DNA from: Burkholderia sp. 4M9327F10 | GTDB taxonomy: Bacteria > Pseudomonadota > Gammaproteobacteria > Burkholderiales > Burkholderiaceae | Direction of reading: 5' to 3' | Length of the DNA: 64,000 nucleotides | NCBI RefSeq assembly: GCF_005503145.1 | Contig: NZ_SCNV01000015.1 | Location: 1-64,000, forward strand | Shown: positions 36,132 through 44,602 of the stretch, in pieces | Layout: each line of letters opens with the position of its first letter | Numbering within the stretch: position 1 is the stretch's first letter | The notes under the pieces: model-generated | The model's database searches: none | Seen by the model: only the letters and a program-made list of their open reading frames with translations | Told to the model about the DNA's origin: nothing | Made by a program: the position numbers and the translations under genes

Positions 36132-37300
36132 TTCGCCACGATCGCCCCGGTCAAGCCCGCATTGATCGCCGGCAATAACAGGCTGAGTACCCGGCTGATG
36201 CGCACCAGACCGTTGCCGTCCACATACACCACATCTTTGGGCTGCAACTCGAACTGATTGGCGAGCACCATCGAAACCGGTGAGCGTGCATCGAGATGGA
36301 AAACCTGGGGGGCCACCCCCGCCGAACCGCGCACAACATAAAGCTGGGCGGCATCCGCGGTGCTGCTGTTCAGACTCCCTGCCTGCGACAGTGCGTCGCT
36401 CAGTGTCAGCTTTCCGTTCTTCAGCGGGATGGCCGTCACCGGCTTATTGACCTCACCCATGACATACGCACCGTTGTCATCACGTGAGACGACTTTCAGC
36501 ATGTCGCCGTCCCTTAGCACAATGTTCGCTGGATTCTGATCGCGCTCTAGCATGCGCGAGAGGTTCAACCTGTATGACACGCCGTCACGCACGAGAATCA
36601 TCCGGCTTTGATCCGCCGTGGAGGCGAAGCCACCTGCGCCGCCAATCGCTTCGTACAGCGTCATGGGCGTGTCGCTAATCGGTACGCCGCCGGGCGTGTG
36701 CACTTCACCATCCACGTAAACCTGCTTGGCACGGAACGACGCAATCCGCACCGTCACCTGCGGTTTGACGAACGCCTTGACCAAGGACGCATACACCGCC
36801 TGTTGTGCCTGATCGATGCGCAGCCCTGCGAGATGAACGCTGCCGGCGTACGGAACCTGCACGTTGCCGTTGTTGTCGATCACAAAGCCCGCGGCGGGAT
36901 CATAGGGGTGCCCATTCGTTTGGGTCTGCGCCCCTTGGGCCGCAGTCAACTCGGGGTGATCCCAGATTGTTATCTGTAGAACGTCGCCCACGCCGAGCGT
37001 GTACGGCCCCGATTTGCCGAACAATTGCCGAACCTGATCCGCGCTTGCCTGAGTCTCGGCCTCATGCATTTTCTCGATCAGGGCGACGTTGATGTCAGCG
37101 ATTGGGATCTGCAGTTCGGCCGACGGCACATTTTCACTACCGGCAGCAACGGGTAATGTCGCCGGCGTATTCATACGCATACCAGGCGCAACACCGCATG
37201 CCGACAGGGCCATGCCAACGGTCACGCCGGTTAGCAGGCGAACACACCGGCGACAAAGCGGCTCCGCTTCAACTTCAAACCATTTACACAAGAATTGCAT
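36128..37300 (-). CDS. wza: Outer-membrane polysaccharide export lipoprotein (Wza)
   Basis: 390 aa. Signal peptide ending ALSAC (lipobox, about Cys35), a Poly_export domain (YTLGVGDVLQITIWDHPEL...) and two SLBB-like domains (VYVDGEVHTPGGVP and AYVMGEVNKPVTAIPLKNG). Forms the octameric outer-membrane export channel. The ATG at 37300 follows GAGGAAG, 5-8 bases away; the frame opens with a TTG three bases earlier. It lies 45 bp after wcaJ. Confidence 0.96.
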   Translation of the reverse strand: MQFLCKWFEVEAEPLCRRCVRLLTGVTVGMALSACGVAPGMRMNTPATLPVAAGSENVPSAELQIPIADINVALIEKMHEAETQASADQVRQLFGKSGPYTLGVGDVLQITIWDHPELTAAQGAQTQTNGHPYDPAAGFVIDNNGNVQVPYAGSVHLAGLRIDQAQQAVYASLVKAFVKPQVTVRIASFRAKQVYVDGEVHTPGGVPISDTPMTLYEAIGGAGGFASTADQSRMILVRDGVSYRLNLSRMLERDQNPANIVLRDGDMLKVVSRDDNGAYVMGEVNKPVTAIPLKNGKLTLSDALSQAGSLNSSTADAAQLYVVRGSAGVAPQVFHLDARSPVSMVLANQFELQPKDVVYVDGNGLVRISRVLSLLLPAINAGLTGAIVAK

Positions 37301-37345
37301 CAAGTCTTCCTCAACTTACTGTGCGTGTCCGTCGTTGCACATACG

Positions 37346-38734
37346 TCAGTACGCGTTGCTGCCAATCAATCCCTTTGCCACGGTCGCCAGGACAATCCGC
37401 ATATCCAGCGCGAACGACCAGTTGAGGAGGTAGTACAGGTCATGCTCGACCCGCTTCTGCATCTTTTCAACGCGGTCGGTTTCACCGCGGAATCCGTTGA
37501 CCTGCGCCCATCCCGTGATGCCTGGTTTGATCCGATACCGGTGGATATAGCCGCTAACGATCTTCCGGTAGAGCTCGTCATGTTCGATCGCGTGGGGGCG
37601 CGGTCCGACTACCGACATCTCCCCTCGCAGCACGTTGAAAAACTGCGGCAGTTCGTCGAGACTCGTGCGCCGCAAAAGGCCACCCACAGGCGTAATCCGG
37701 GAATCACCCTTGGTGGCCTGCGTAACCACGCCCGCACGTTCGACGTGAGGCCGCATCGTGCGGAACTTGTAGATCTTGAACACACAACCGTCGGCGCCCT
37801 TGCGATACTGGGTAAAAAACACCGGGCCCCTTGACGAAAGCTTCACGGCGACGGCAATGACCAACAACAATGGCGCGAGAGCGAGTAATGCAATCGCTGC
37901 GAAGATGCGATCGAATATGTCCTTTTGAACCAGTGCGTGCGCCGGCAGCGGCGACGCCATCAGGTTGATTGCAGGTGCTCCAATCAGATCGATCATGGCG
38001 CCATCGAAAATCGCCATGCTTTGCATGTCCGGAATGAAACGGATGTTCACGAGATCGTTCTGAAATTCGTTGACGAAGCGCTGGATCGTGGCGCCTTCCG
38101 AAAGGGGCAGCGCCAGCCAGATTTCCTGCACCCCTTTGCCTCTGACGTATTCCGTGAATTCATGGAAGTCGCCGATTACCGGCACGCCGGCCAGATGAGC
38201 ATCTTTCTCCTGATGCCCATCTGGCATCGCGAACATCGCCGATGCCCGAAAGCCGCTCGCCGGTGACACCTCCATCTTGCGAACGATCCGCTGGCAATGC
38301 GCGCCATAGCCCACCACCGCCACGTCGCGCAAATTCATTCCTGCACGTCGCACCCTGCGCAGAACCCCATACGTCAACAACCGGGCCGCGATTAGCGATC
38401 CACCTGTCATCGCTGTCCAGTAAGCAAACCACAAGCGGGAGATAACGTCCGTCCGATGCAGTGAAAACATCAACACGAGACCGCAAGCCTGCACCAGAAT
38501 CCAGGCCAGTGAGGCGAGGCCCATGAGCCGCAATATCGAACGTCCGCGCCACGACTCGTACAAGCCAAACGCAGGAAACGAGACCAGCGCAAACGCCACG
38601 GAAAACGTAATGAACGCGTCGTCGAGCCGGCTTTGCGCCATGTCTTCAAAGCGAATGTGCGACGCCAGCACCGCGCAGGCGACTATAAGAAACACGTCGA
38701 CCAGTCGCGCCAGTAATCCCTGTATCCCAAGCAT
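37346..38734 (-). CDS. wcaJ: Undecaprenyl-phosphate glucose phosphotransferase (WcaJ-type)
   Basis: 462 aa. N-terminal membrane segments (about four within residues 10-120), a CoA-binding-like middle domain, a fifth segment near 275-300, and the bacterial sugar-transferase domain: SSRGPVFFTQYRKGADGCVFKIYKFRTM and SLDELPQFFNVLRGEMSVVGPRPH. It starts EPS synthesis by transferring glucose-1-phosphate from UDP-glucose to undecaprenyl phosphate, linking galU to the locus. ATG at 38734 follows GGGAG; the frame opens at a TTG 18 bases earlier. Confidence 0.95.
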   Translation of the reverse strand: MLGIQGLLARLVDVFLIVACAVLASHIRFEDMAQSRLDDAFITFSVAFALVSFPAFGLYESWRGRSILRLMGLASLAWILVQACGLVLMFSLHRTDVISRLWFAYWTAMTGGSLIAARLLTYGVLRRVRRAGMNLRDVAVVGYGAHCQRIVRKMEVSPASGFRASAMFAMPDGHQEKDAHLAGVPVIGDFHEFTEYVRGKGVQEIWLALPLSEGATIQRFVNEFQNDLVNIRFIPDMQSMAIFDGAMIDLIGAPAINLMASPLPAHALVQKDIFDRIFAAIALLALAPLLLVIAVAVKLSSRGPVFFTQYRKGADGCVFKIYKFRTMRPHVERAGVVTQATKGDSRITPVGGLLRRTSLDELPQFFNVLRGEMSVVGPRPHAIEHDELYRKIVSGYIHRYRIKPGITGWAQVNGFRGETDRVEKMQKRVEHDLYYLLNWSFALDMRIVLATVAKGLIGSNAY

Positions 38735-38781
38735 TTTGCGACTCCCAACCAAAAGGTCCGATTGCGCTACCCGTCAAGGCT

Positions 38782-40317
38782 TCAGGTGCGACCGTACGTA
38801 TCGTCAAACCGTACGATGTCGTCTTCTCCCAGATACGATCCGGATTGCACCTCGATGAGTTCAAGCGGCAACTTGCCCGGGTTTTCGAGGCGATGCGTGA
38901 CACCCAACGGAATGAAGGTCGATTCGTTTTCGCTGAGCATGAATTGCTCGTCGCCTCGAGTCACCATCGCCGTGCCGCTGACCACAATCCAGTGTTCCGC
39001 GCGGTGGTGATGCAGTTGCAAAGAAAGGCGGCCGCCGGGATGGACAACAATGCGCTTGACCTGAAACCGGTCGCCATGATCGATCGAGTCGTAGTAACCC
39101 CAAGGGCGGCGCACCTTCCGATGCGCATCCGCCTCGGGCGCCTGTTGCGCCCTGATCCGGCTGACCAGCCCCTTGACGTCCTGCACGCGCGACCGGTCCG
39201 CTACCAGGACTGCGTCATCGGTCTCGACAACGACGACATTGGTTACGCCCACGCACGCGACCAGTCTTCCTTCGGAATGAGCCAGACTCGACGTGGCCCC
39301 TTCGAAGACGACCCGCCCCCGCGCGACGTTGCCGTCAACGTCCTTGTCTAGCGCATCCCACACCGCGTCCCATGAACCAAGATCGGACCAGCCCGCTTCG
39401 AGCGGGACGACTACACCCGACGGCAGATTTTCGTCCGATCCGAGCCGTTCCATGACCGCATAGTCGATCGAGTCGGACGGCGACTGTTTGAAGGCGCCGG
39501 AGCCCGGCCGAAGGAACTGACCTTCGGTGATCCCCTCTGCGAGCGCGAGAACGCACGCCTCACGCATGGCAGGCTGCAACTGTCCAATGGTTTCGAGCCA
39601 TACGCTTGCTCGCACCACAAAGATGCCGCTGTTCCACCAGTACTGCCCGGATGCGAGGTACTGCGCGGCCAGCTCAGCGGCTGGCTTTTCCACGAAGCGC
39701 TCAATCCGCTGAGCGCCGGCGCCGATCTCCGCCCCTAGCTTGATATAACCGAAGCCGGTATCGGGCCGCGTCGGCGGTACGCCAAGGGTGACGATCGCAC
39801 CCGCCTGTGCGTATTCCGCTGCAAGCGCGATCGCGCGCTGGAATGCCTCCACATTGGCAATCGCGTGATCTGCCGGCATTGCAACCACGATCGCATCTTC
39901 TCCGTCCGCGCATGCCACCGCGGCGGCGAGCGTCAGCGCCGGCGCGGTGTCGCGCCGCGCGGGCTCGACTACGATGCGTGCATCGATGTTGCTCGTCCGA
40001 AGTTGTTCTGCTGTCACGAACCGGTGCTCATCCCCGCAAACGATGATCGGTGCGCACGCAACTCCCGTGGCGGAAGCGAAGCCTCTCATGCGGCCAACGG
40101 TTTCCTGCAGCAACGAGTCCGGGCCAAGGACGCCAATCAGCTGTTTCGGATATTGCTCGCGCGACATCGGCCACAACCGCGAACCTGCACCGCCCGCCAA
40201 CACCACTGGCACGAGCCGCGCGGACGCCTTGAGTCTGACGCCTCCGTCTGTCTCGCTATCGATCGGGTCGGTAGCACGACTGTCTTGGCTTACCTCATCT
40301 GTCAACGACGACATCAT
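38782..40317 (-). CDS. manC: Mannose-1-phosphate guanylyltransferase / mannose-6-phosphate isomerase
   Basis: 511 aa, bifunctional type II PMI-GMP. The N-terminal guanylyltransferase has VPVVLAGGAGSRLWPMSREQYPKQ and FVEKPAAE; the C-terminal cupin isomerase starts RPWGYYDSIDHGDRFQVKRI with the metal site QLHHHRAEHWIVV. Makes GDP-mannose for gmd/fcl. The ATG at 40317 has TAGGAG 6 bases upstream; longer frames add 19 residues without support. First gene of the long EPS operon, only 81 bp downstream of the AraC-like gene at 40399 and in the same direction, so the regulator may be cotranscribed. Confidence 0.96.
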   Translation of the reverse strand: MMSSLTDEVSQDSRATDPIDSETDGGVRLKASARLVPVVLAGGAGSRLWPMSREQYPKQLIGVLGPDSLLQETVGRMRGFASATGVACAPIIVCGDEHRFVTAEQLRTSNIDARIVVEPARRDTAPALTLAAAVACADGEDAIVVAMPADHAIANVEAFQRAIALAAEYAQAGAIVTLGVPPTRPDTGFGYIKLGAEIGAGAQRIERFVEKPAAELAAQYLASGQYWWNSGIFVVRASVWLETIGQLQPAMREACVLALAEGITEGQFLRPGSGAFKQSPSDSIDYAVMERLGSDENLPSGVVVPLEAGWSDLGSWDAVWDALDKDVDGNVARGRVVFEGATSSLAHSEGRLVACVGVTNVVVVETDDAVLVADRSRVQDVKGLVSRIRAQQAPEADAHRKVRRPWGYYDSIDHGDRFQVKRIVVHPGGRLSLQLHHHRAEHWIVVSGTAMVTRGDEQFMLSENESTFIPLGVTHRLENPGKLPLELIEVQSGSYLGEDDIVRFDDTYGRT

Positions 40318-40398
40318 AAGTACTCCTATTGCTGCGCGCCGGAGATTCGAACAATGCGCGCTTAACAGATTCAAATTGCGTGGCTGAATCCCGTCCGG

Positions 40399-41412
40399 CT
40401 ATGTGGGATCGCCTGGCACCAAACCACGGACACGCACGCGATATTCCGAAGGCGTGAGGCCCATGCGCTTACGAAAAATCTTGGCAAGGCGGTCACCGTT
40501 GATCCAGCCGCAGTGCTTTGCAATTCTGTCGATCGGGTAATCGGTCTCTGCAAGCAACCGTGACGTCATCTCCAGACGGGTACGCAGCAAAAACTCAGAC
40601 GGTGTCACGCCAATCTCCTGCTTGAAGCAGCGCAAGAAATTCCGCTCACTCATCGCCGCGACGCGGACCGCTTCGGCGACGGAAATCGGCCGCCCGCAAT
40701 TTTCCTTTAACCACTGCGCCGATGCCCGCACCTTCTCGGCTCGCGTCGGTGTACTCGATTCGGACAGTACCGACGCGACTATCGGCGAACCGTTTAATGA
40801 AAGACGTCCAACCGCTTCCCTCGCAACATCAACGCCAAGATCGCGCTTGACCAACATCAGGGCGGTCTTGGCCGGCTCATAACGATCGGCCTCATCAGAC
40901 AGATCGTTTCCTCTGGTCCCGGCCAACTTCTGCGGCCAGCCAGCCGAGTGGCGCGACTGTCCCGAGCCATTGACGGCCGCCGCCTCCAGCAGCATCCATC
41001 CTTCGCCGATCGGCTTCACCACCTCGCTCAGCGGCAAGACTTCGCGGAGCCAGCTCACCACACGCTCGTCACGCGCCGCGTCTTGTGCGCCCTCTCCACC
41101 CACAATAAACAAAGCGTCAAAGCCGATCGCATTTCGAGCGTCGCAAGCGTATGTCCAGACGTTGATCGATGAAGAGCACGCCACATTGCCCCCTTCAGCC
41201 GAGTAAAAGCGCACGTCATACAGCACATCACTTCTCGATCGTGCAACGCAGATTTCGTTTGCCACCTGGAATACCTCTGGAATGACTCCAGCGGTGAGCA
41301 ACGAGAAACCCTCGAACAGTACAACGCCAATGTCTCGAACCATGCGTCTTCGCCGCTTCCCAGAGGCAGACGCCGCTCCGCTATCCGGATTGTCGAGACC
41401 TGCATACACCAT
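40399..41412 (-). CDS. GlxA-like AraC-family transcriptional regulator (copy 2)
   Basis: 337 aa. Same architecture as the copies at 14201 and 42644: DJ-1/PfpI-like N-terminus (RDIGVVLFEGFSLLTAGVIPEVFQVANE; FIVGGEGAQDA) and a double HTH (VRVAAMSERNFLRCFKQEIGVTPSEFLL, IAKHCGWINGDRLAKIFRKRMGLTPSEYR). GAGGGAG lies 5 bases before the ATG. It is the most diverged of the three. Immediately upstream of manC, so probably an EPS regulator. An operator lies 110 bp upstream of its start. Confidence 0.9.
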   Translation of the reverse strand: MVYAGLDNPDSGAASASGKRRRRMVRDIGVVLFEGFSLLTAGVIPEVFQVANEICVARSRSDVLYDVRFYSAEGGNVACSSSINVWTYACDARNAIGFDALFIVGGEGAQDAARDERVVSWLREVLPLSEVVKPIGEGWMLLEAAAVNGSGQSRHSAGWPQKLAGTRGNDLSDEADRYEPAKTALMLVKRDLGVDVAREAVGRLSLNGSPIVASVLSESSTPTRAEKVRASAQWLKENCGRPISVAEAVRVAAMSERNFLRCFKQEIGVTPSEFLLRTRLEMTSRLLAETDYPIDRIAKHCGWINGDRLAKIFRKRMGLTPSEYRVRVRGLVPGDPT

Positions 41413-41521
41413 AGAGCTCCCTCAGCGTTAAGCGGTTTAGCGTCGTCTCTTGCACAACGAGAACTCTTGTGAGTTGCAGTGCATCATACATAGGCCGCCA
41501 AATGGCGAAGCATGGCTGACG

Positions 41522-41547
41522 GAAAGCGCCAACATGTTGTCGGATTA
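41522..41547. promoter_or_regulatory. Operator 3 upstream of AraC copy 2
   Basis: Contains CGCCAACATGTTG and CGGATT in the same register as operator 1, with about 22 of 26 positions identical to that perfect palindrome. It lies 110 bp upstream of the copy-2 start. A further CCGCCAAATGGCG mini-palindrome is at about 41495-41507. Confidence 0.75.
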
Positions 41548-41888
41548 GCCCACATGCGCGGGCGATGGATGCGGATCGCATGACGTCGCTATGAATAGCT
41601 GTCCGAAGGTTCAGTTGCGGGTCGAGGAGGCTGCCTCTCCAATACGCAAACCGGCGCCTCAAGCGCGCATGGCATGTGCCGCACAGGAAGAAAACTGCTA
41701 GTGCTGGGCCGCCAGGATTATCACGCGAATGAAAATAAATGCGGCATTGCAATAGGCGCAACGCCGTGCCGCGTAAATGGCGTTCTACTTCATTGATTTG
41801 GCGGAAGTGGATCAAGCCTAAGCTGTAAGCTCAGGAGTCGTATGCGGCGTTCTTCATGCCCTTCCCGTTTTCAGCCCAATCGCCGTCC
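41548..41888. other. Intergenic region upstream of the RmlC-like gene
   Basis: About 340 bp without a recognisable gene. A single half-site TTGGCGGA lies at 41798-41805, 84 bp before the start at 41889. Confidence 0.45.
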
Positions 41889-42437
41889 ATGACAATAAAG
41901 GTTCAACACACCCCCATTCGCGACGTCAAGCTGATCGAGCCATACATCTCGGGCGACGCCGGTGGCGCTTACTTCGAAAGCTTCGATCAGAACGAGTTCG
42001 ACGAAAAGGTGGCTCGCGGTTATACCTTCTCCCAGGAATACCACACCGTCTCGCCGAACAATGTGCTCTGGGGCCTCCACTACCAGATCCAGCGTCCACA
42101 GGGCAAACTTGTGCGGGTCGTCGCGGGTGAGGTGTTCGACGTGGCGGTTGACCTGCGACGTTGGTCGACCACTTTCGGCCGGTGGGTGGGCGTGCGCTTG
42201 TCCGCGTCCAATTGTCACCAGCTATGGATACCGCCCGGCTTTGCGCACGGCTTTCTGGTGTTGTCGGAAGTCGCGGAGGTGTTGTGCAAGGCTACTGAGC
42301 GCCGCACTCCCGAGCAGGAGCGAACGTTGCGGTGGGATGATCCGGACATCAACATCACCTGGAATCTCAGTCGCGCCCCGGTTACCGCTTCGGGAAGTGC
42401 AAAGAGCGTGAATTTCAGCTCGGCCGAAGTCTACTAA
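41889..42437 (+). CDS. RmlC-like sugar 3,5-epimerase homologue with altered active site
   Basis: 182 aa, cupin of the dTDP-4-dehydrorhamnose 3,5-epimerase family. Conserved features: GLHYQ (His64), QGKLVRVVAGEVFDVAVDLR (Lys73, Asp84), WIPPGFAHGFLVLSE (His120) and RWDDPDINITW. The position of the active-site Tyr, 13 residues after His120, is Cys133 (EVLCKATERR where relatives usually read LYKxTxYY). It may therefore be an epimerase with changed chemistry or inactive. No rmlA, rmlB or rmlD is nearby. Start at 41889 (MTIKVQHTP) has no strong ribosome-binding site; the frame extends to 41856. Confidence 0.8.
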   Translation: MTIKVQHTPIRDVKLIEPYISGDAGGAYFESFDQNEFDEKVARGYTFSQEYHTVSPNNVLWGLHYQIQRPQGKLVRVVAGEVFDVAVDLRRWSTTFGRWVGVRLSASNCHQLWIPPGFAHGFLVLSEVAEVLCKATERRTPEQERTLRWDDPDINITWNLSRAPVTASGSAKSVNFSSAEVY

Positions 42438-42516
42438 CCGCAACGAACCACTCCACTTCGCCAGCGCATGGCGTGACCGCTCGGCGTGGTTTGGCAGGAC
42501 ACCGCGAAAACCATCC

Positions 42517-42542
42517 GCCCCCGCCAACATATTCGACTATTC
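42517..42542. promoter_or_regulatory. Operator 4 (one strong arm) upstream of AraC copy 3
   Basis: CCGCCAACATATT (42521-42533) reproduces the left arm and centre of operator 1, and the right arm keeps ATTC at its end. About 18 of 26 positions match. It ends 102 bp before the start of AraC copy 3. Confidence 0.55.
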
Positions 42543-42643
42543 GGCCACGCCCAGATGCCGTCGGGATTCCGTGTGTACGATGGGCCGCGAATGACAACCG
42601 GTTCGAACGCCGGAGGAGGCCGTTATCTTCGGGGAAAGCTTAA

Positions 42644-43648
42644 ATGGCAGGTTTTCCGGATCACGAGTGGCGGCACGCCGCGCGATCTCAGGGTTCGCCG
42701 GCCGGTTGCGCAGTGAAGCGCATCGGCATTGCCCTGTTCAACGGCTTTTCCTTGCCCGACGCGGCCGCAGTCGCGGAGATCTTCCATTCAGCCAACACGC
42801 AAGCCGACACTAACAGAGGTTGCGTCGTCCGATACGACGTCTGCCTGTTGTCCGCCAGCGGTGGCAGGATCTCGAGTTCATCTTCCGCCTTACTCTGGAC
42901 CGAGACGATTGGTACAGGTCATGACAGCGGCAAATTCCACGCGCTGTTCATTGCAGGCGGTGCGGGCGTGAATACCGCACTGCGTGATGGACGTCTGGTC
43001 GACTGGCTACGGCATATTGCGCCTTATACAAAAGCGATATTTCCGATCGCCGAAGGGCGCCTGTTGCTCGATGCGGCCGAACTGGAATCCGCTGCGGCCG
43101 GCGCGCTGCACGGCGGACCGCACACCCAGGTACTGCGCGATGTGTTGAAGTCCAGGCTGCCGCCGGAGGCCACCCATCCGCTCCGTGCTGCACTGGCGGT
43201 AGTCGAAAACGACCTCGGTGCAGGAATCGCACACAAGATCGCCAGTGGTATTGAGCCGCTGCTGGAAACGCCGTTCGCCGCGCTCGTCAGCAAGAACGCG
43301 TCCGTCGGCGTCAGCGAAAAAATACGCAGCTCGGCGCTCTGGCTCGAGATGAACGGCGAACGCGCCATCAAGATCGACGACGTGGCCAAAATAGCCGCTA
43401 TGAGTTCACGCAATTTCCTCCGGCGCTTCAAGATCGAAATGGGTGTAACGCCATCCGACTATCTCTTGTTCGTCCGGCTGGACATGTGCTGCCGCCTGCT
43501 TGCCGAAAGCGATCTGCCGGTAGACAAGGTGGCGCGCCGCTGCGGCATCAGCAGCGGTGGGCGTCTCTCGAAACTGTTTCGCAGGTATCTTGGCACGACT
43601 CCCACAGAATATCGTTTGATTAAGCGACGCTTGACTGCCTCAGTCTAG
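42644..43648 (+). CDS. GlxA-like AraC-family transcriptional regulator (copy 3)
   Basis: 334 aa. DJ-1/PfpI-like domain from KRIGIALFNGFSLPDAAAVAEIF to about residue 195, then a double HTH (VAKIAAMSSRNFLRRFKIEMGVTPSDYLL, KVARRCGISSGGRLSKLFRRYLGTTPTEYR). The HTH half is nearly identical to copy 1 at 14201, indicating duplication and possibly the same DNA target. GGGGAAAGC lies 9 bases before the ATG; a GTG at 42713 is an alternative start. Monocistronic, convergent with the small gene at 43691. Confidence 0.9.
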   Translation: MAGFPDHEWRHAARSQGSPAGCAVKRIGIALFNGFSLPDAAAVAEIFHSANTQADTNRGCVVRYDVCLLSASGGRISSSSSALLWTETIGTGHDSGKFHALFIAGGAGVNTALRDGRLVDWLRHIAPYTKAIFPIAEGRLLLDAAELESAAAGALHGGPHTQVLRDVLKSRLPPEATHPLRAALAVVENDLGAGIAHKIASGIEPLLETPFAALVSKNASVGVSEKIRSSALWLEMNGERAIKIDDVAKIAAMSSRNFLRRFKIEMGVTPSDYLLFVRLDMCCRLLAESDLPVDKVARRCGISSGGRLSKLFRRYLGTTPTEYRLIKRRLTASV

Positions 43649-43690
43649 CGTTGCGGCGACAATGGCATAGGAGCGACGAGGGATTTGCCG

Positions 43691-43993
43691 CTATTCGAAG
43701 CCGAGCCGATGACTGAGGATGGGCGCACAGAAAAGCGCGATCGCACACCCAATGGCTTTTCCTTCGAACTCCGCGGCGGCAACGCGAGCCCTATATAGCT
43801 GGGTCGCGAGGTCAAACAATTGAGGAAAGCAGTACAGCGCCGCAATCGCCATGAAGCACCGCTCAAGAGTCACGACGCGCCACCCTCTGGATACACCTAC
43901 GGCTGCGGCGATAATACGTAGCACACCAAACGTTACAAGCGCTCCCACCGCTGCCTGCTCGCGAATCAGATACGCGGGAATGAATTCATCCAT
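43691..43993 (-). CDS. Small membrane protein, unknown
   Basis: 100 aa with three to four hydrophobic stretches (VGALVTFGVLRIIAAAVGVS, CFMAIAALYCFPQLFDLA, AIGCAIALFCAPILS). I use the ATG at 43993 (AAGGTG upstream); the frame opens at a TTG 15 bases earlier. Function unknown. An operator of the EPS-region family lies 100 bp upstream, suggesting the same regulator controls it. Confidence 0.6.
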   Translation of the reverse strand: MDEFIPAYLIREQAAVGALVTFGVLRIIAAAVGVSRGWRVVTLERCFMAIAALYCFPQLFDLATQLYRARVAAAEFEGKAIGCAIALFCAPILSHRLGFE

Positions 43994-44092
43994 TTTTTGC
44001 ACCTTCAAGACGCTGTCAGTAGCGAAAGCGGACTAGCCGATCGCTGCGACCCGATGCTATCCGGCTCTTGCGATGCCGGTTATCAAATGGCT

Positions 44093-44118
44093 GAATCCAC
44101 CATCATCTTGGCGGAATC
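44093..44118. promoter_or_regulatory. Operator 5 upstream of the small membrane protein at 43691
   Basis: GAATCCACCATCATC and TTGGCGGAATC match operator 1 at about 22 of 26 positions, including both outer GAATCC/GGxxTC ends. It lies 100 bp upstream of the ATG at 43993. Confidence 0.7.
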
Positions 44119-44212
44119 GGCGATGCCTGCCCTGACGCGCGCTGCGTTGAAAGCGCCGAGTGATTGGAGTGTTCGCCGGTGGTGGCCCGGCCGCGGAAGC
44201 TCACCAGTTGGA

Positions 44213-44602
44213 TCAGGAAGTCGCGCAACTGGCGCACGAACTGCGCTGAGGTTCGAGGGCGCGAATATGCGCCAGAGACTCGCTGGTGCTGAGCGGCTTG
44301 TCGAGACATATCTTCGCGCCGCCCTGCAATCCTGAAGCGATTACATTTTCCGACGTCCGCGGTGTCACGCTCAGGATGATTGGAGTTGCGGACCTATATT
44401 TCGAGAGATAGCGCAAAGTGTCATATCGGACCAGGTCCGGCACCACCCAATCGAGTATCACCAGGTCAATGGAGACCTGTCCGAGAAGTTCGTGTAACGA
44501 CTGGTCGCTTACTACGCCAAAGCAAATGTGCCCAGCAGAGGACAATGTTTCGAGTGCGCTATCGAGTGCTCTAAGATCGGATTCTAGTATCGCGATTTGC
44601 AT
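44213..44602 (-). CDS. Stand-alone or truncated response-regulator receiver domain
   Basis: 129 aa. Receiver fold: acidic pocket in MQIAILESD (one of the usual pair replaced), phospho-acceptor Asp in DLVILDWVVPD, TPIILSVTP and the conserved Lys in KICLDKPLS. The protein then ends after HIRALEPQRSSCASCATS, where full-length OmpR-type regulators would enter a linker and DNA-binding domain. No output domain is readable downstream. It may be a broken gene. No histidine kinase is nearby. Start chosen at MQIAILESD; the frame extends to 44650. Confidence 0.55.
   Translation of the reverse strand: MQIAILESDLRALDSALETLSSAGHICFGVVSDQSLHELLGQVSIDLVILDWVVPDLVRYDTLRYLSKYRSATPIILSVTPRTSENVIASGLQGGAKICLDKPLSTSESLAHIRALEPQRSSCASCATS

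Noticed and set aside
12676..40317. Calling the EPS locus the cepacian (bce) cluster
   Set aside because: Core genes are similar, but the sugar-nucleotide genes predict L-fucose through fcl rather than D-rhamnose, and the gene order differs.
41889..42437. Naming the gene rfbC/rmlC
   Set aside because: The catalytic Tyr is replaced and the other dTDP-rhamnose genes are missing, so only a family call is justified.
42644..42713. GTG at 42713 as start of AraC copy 3
   Set aside because: Possible, but the ATG at 42644 has a Shine-Dalgarno and gives the same operator-to-start spacing as the other copies; kept as alternative.
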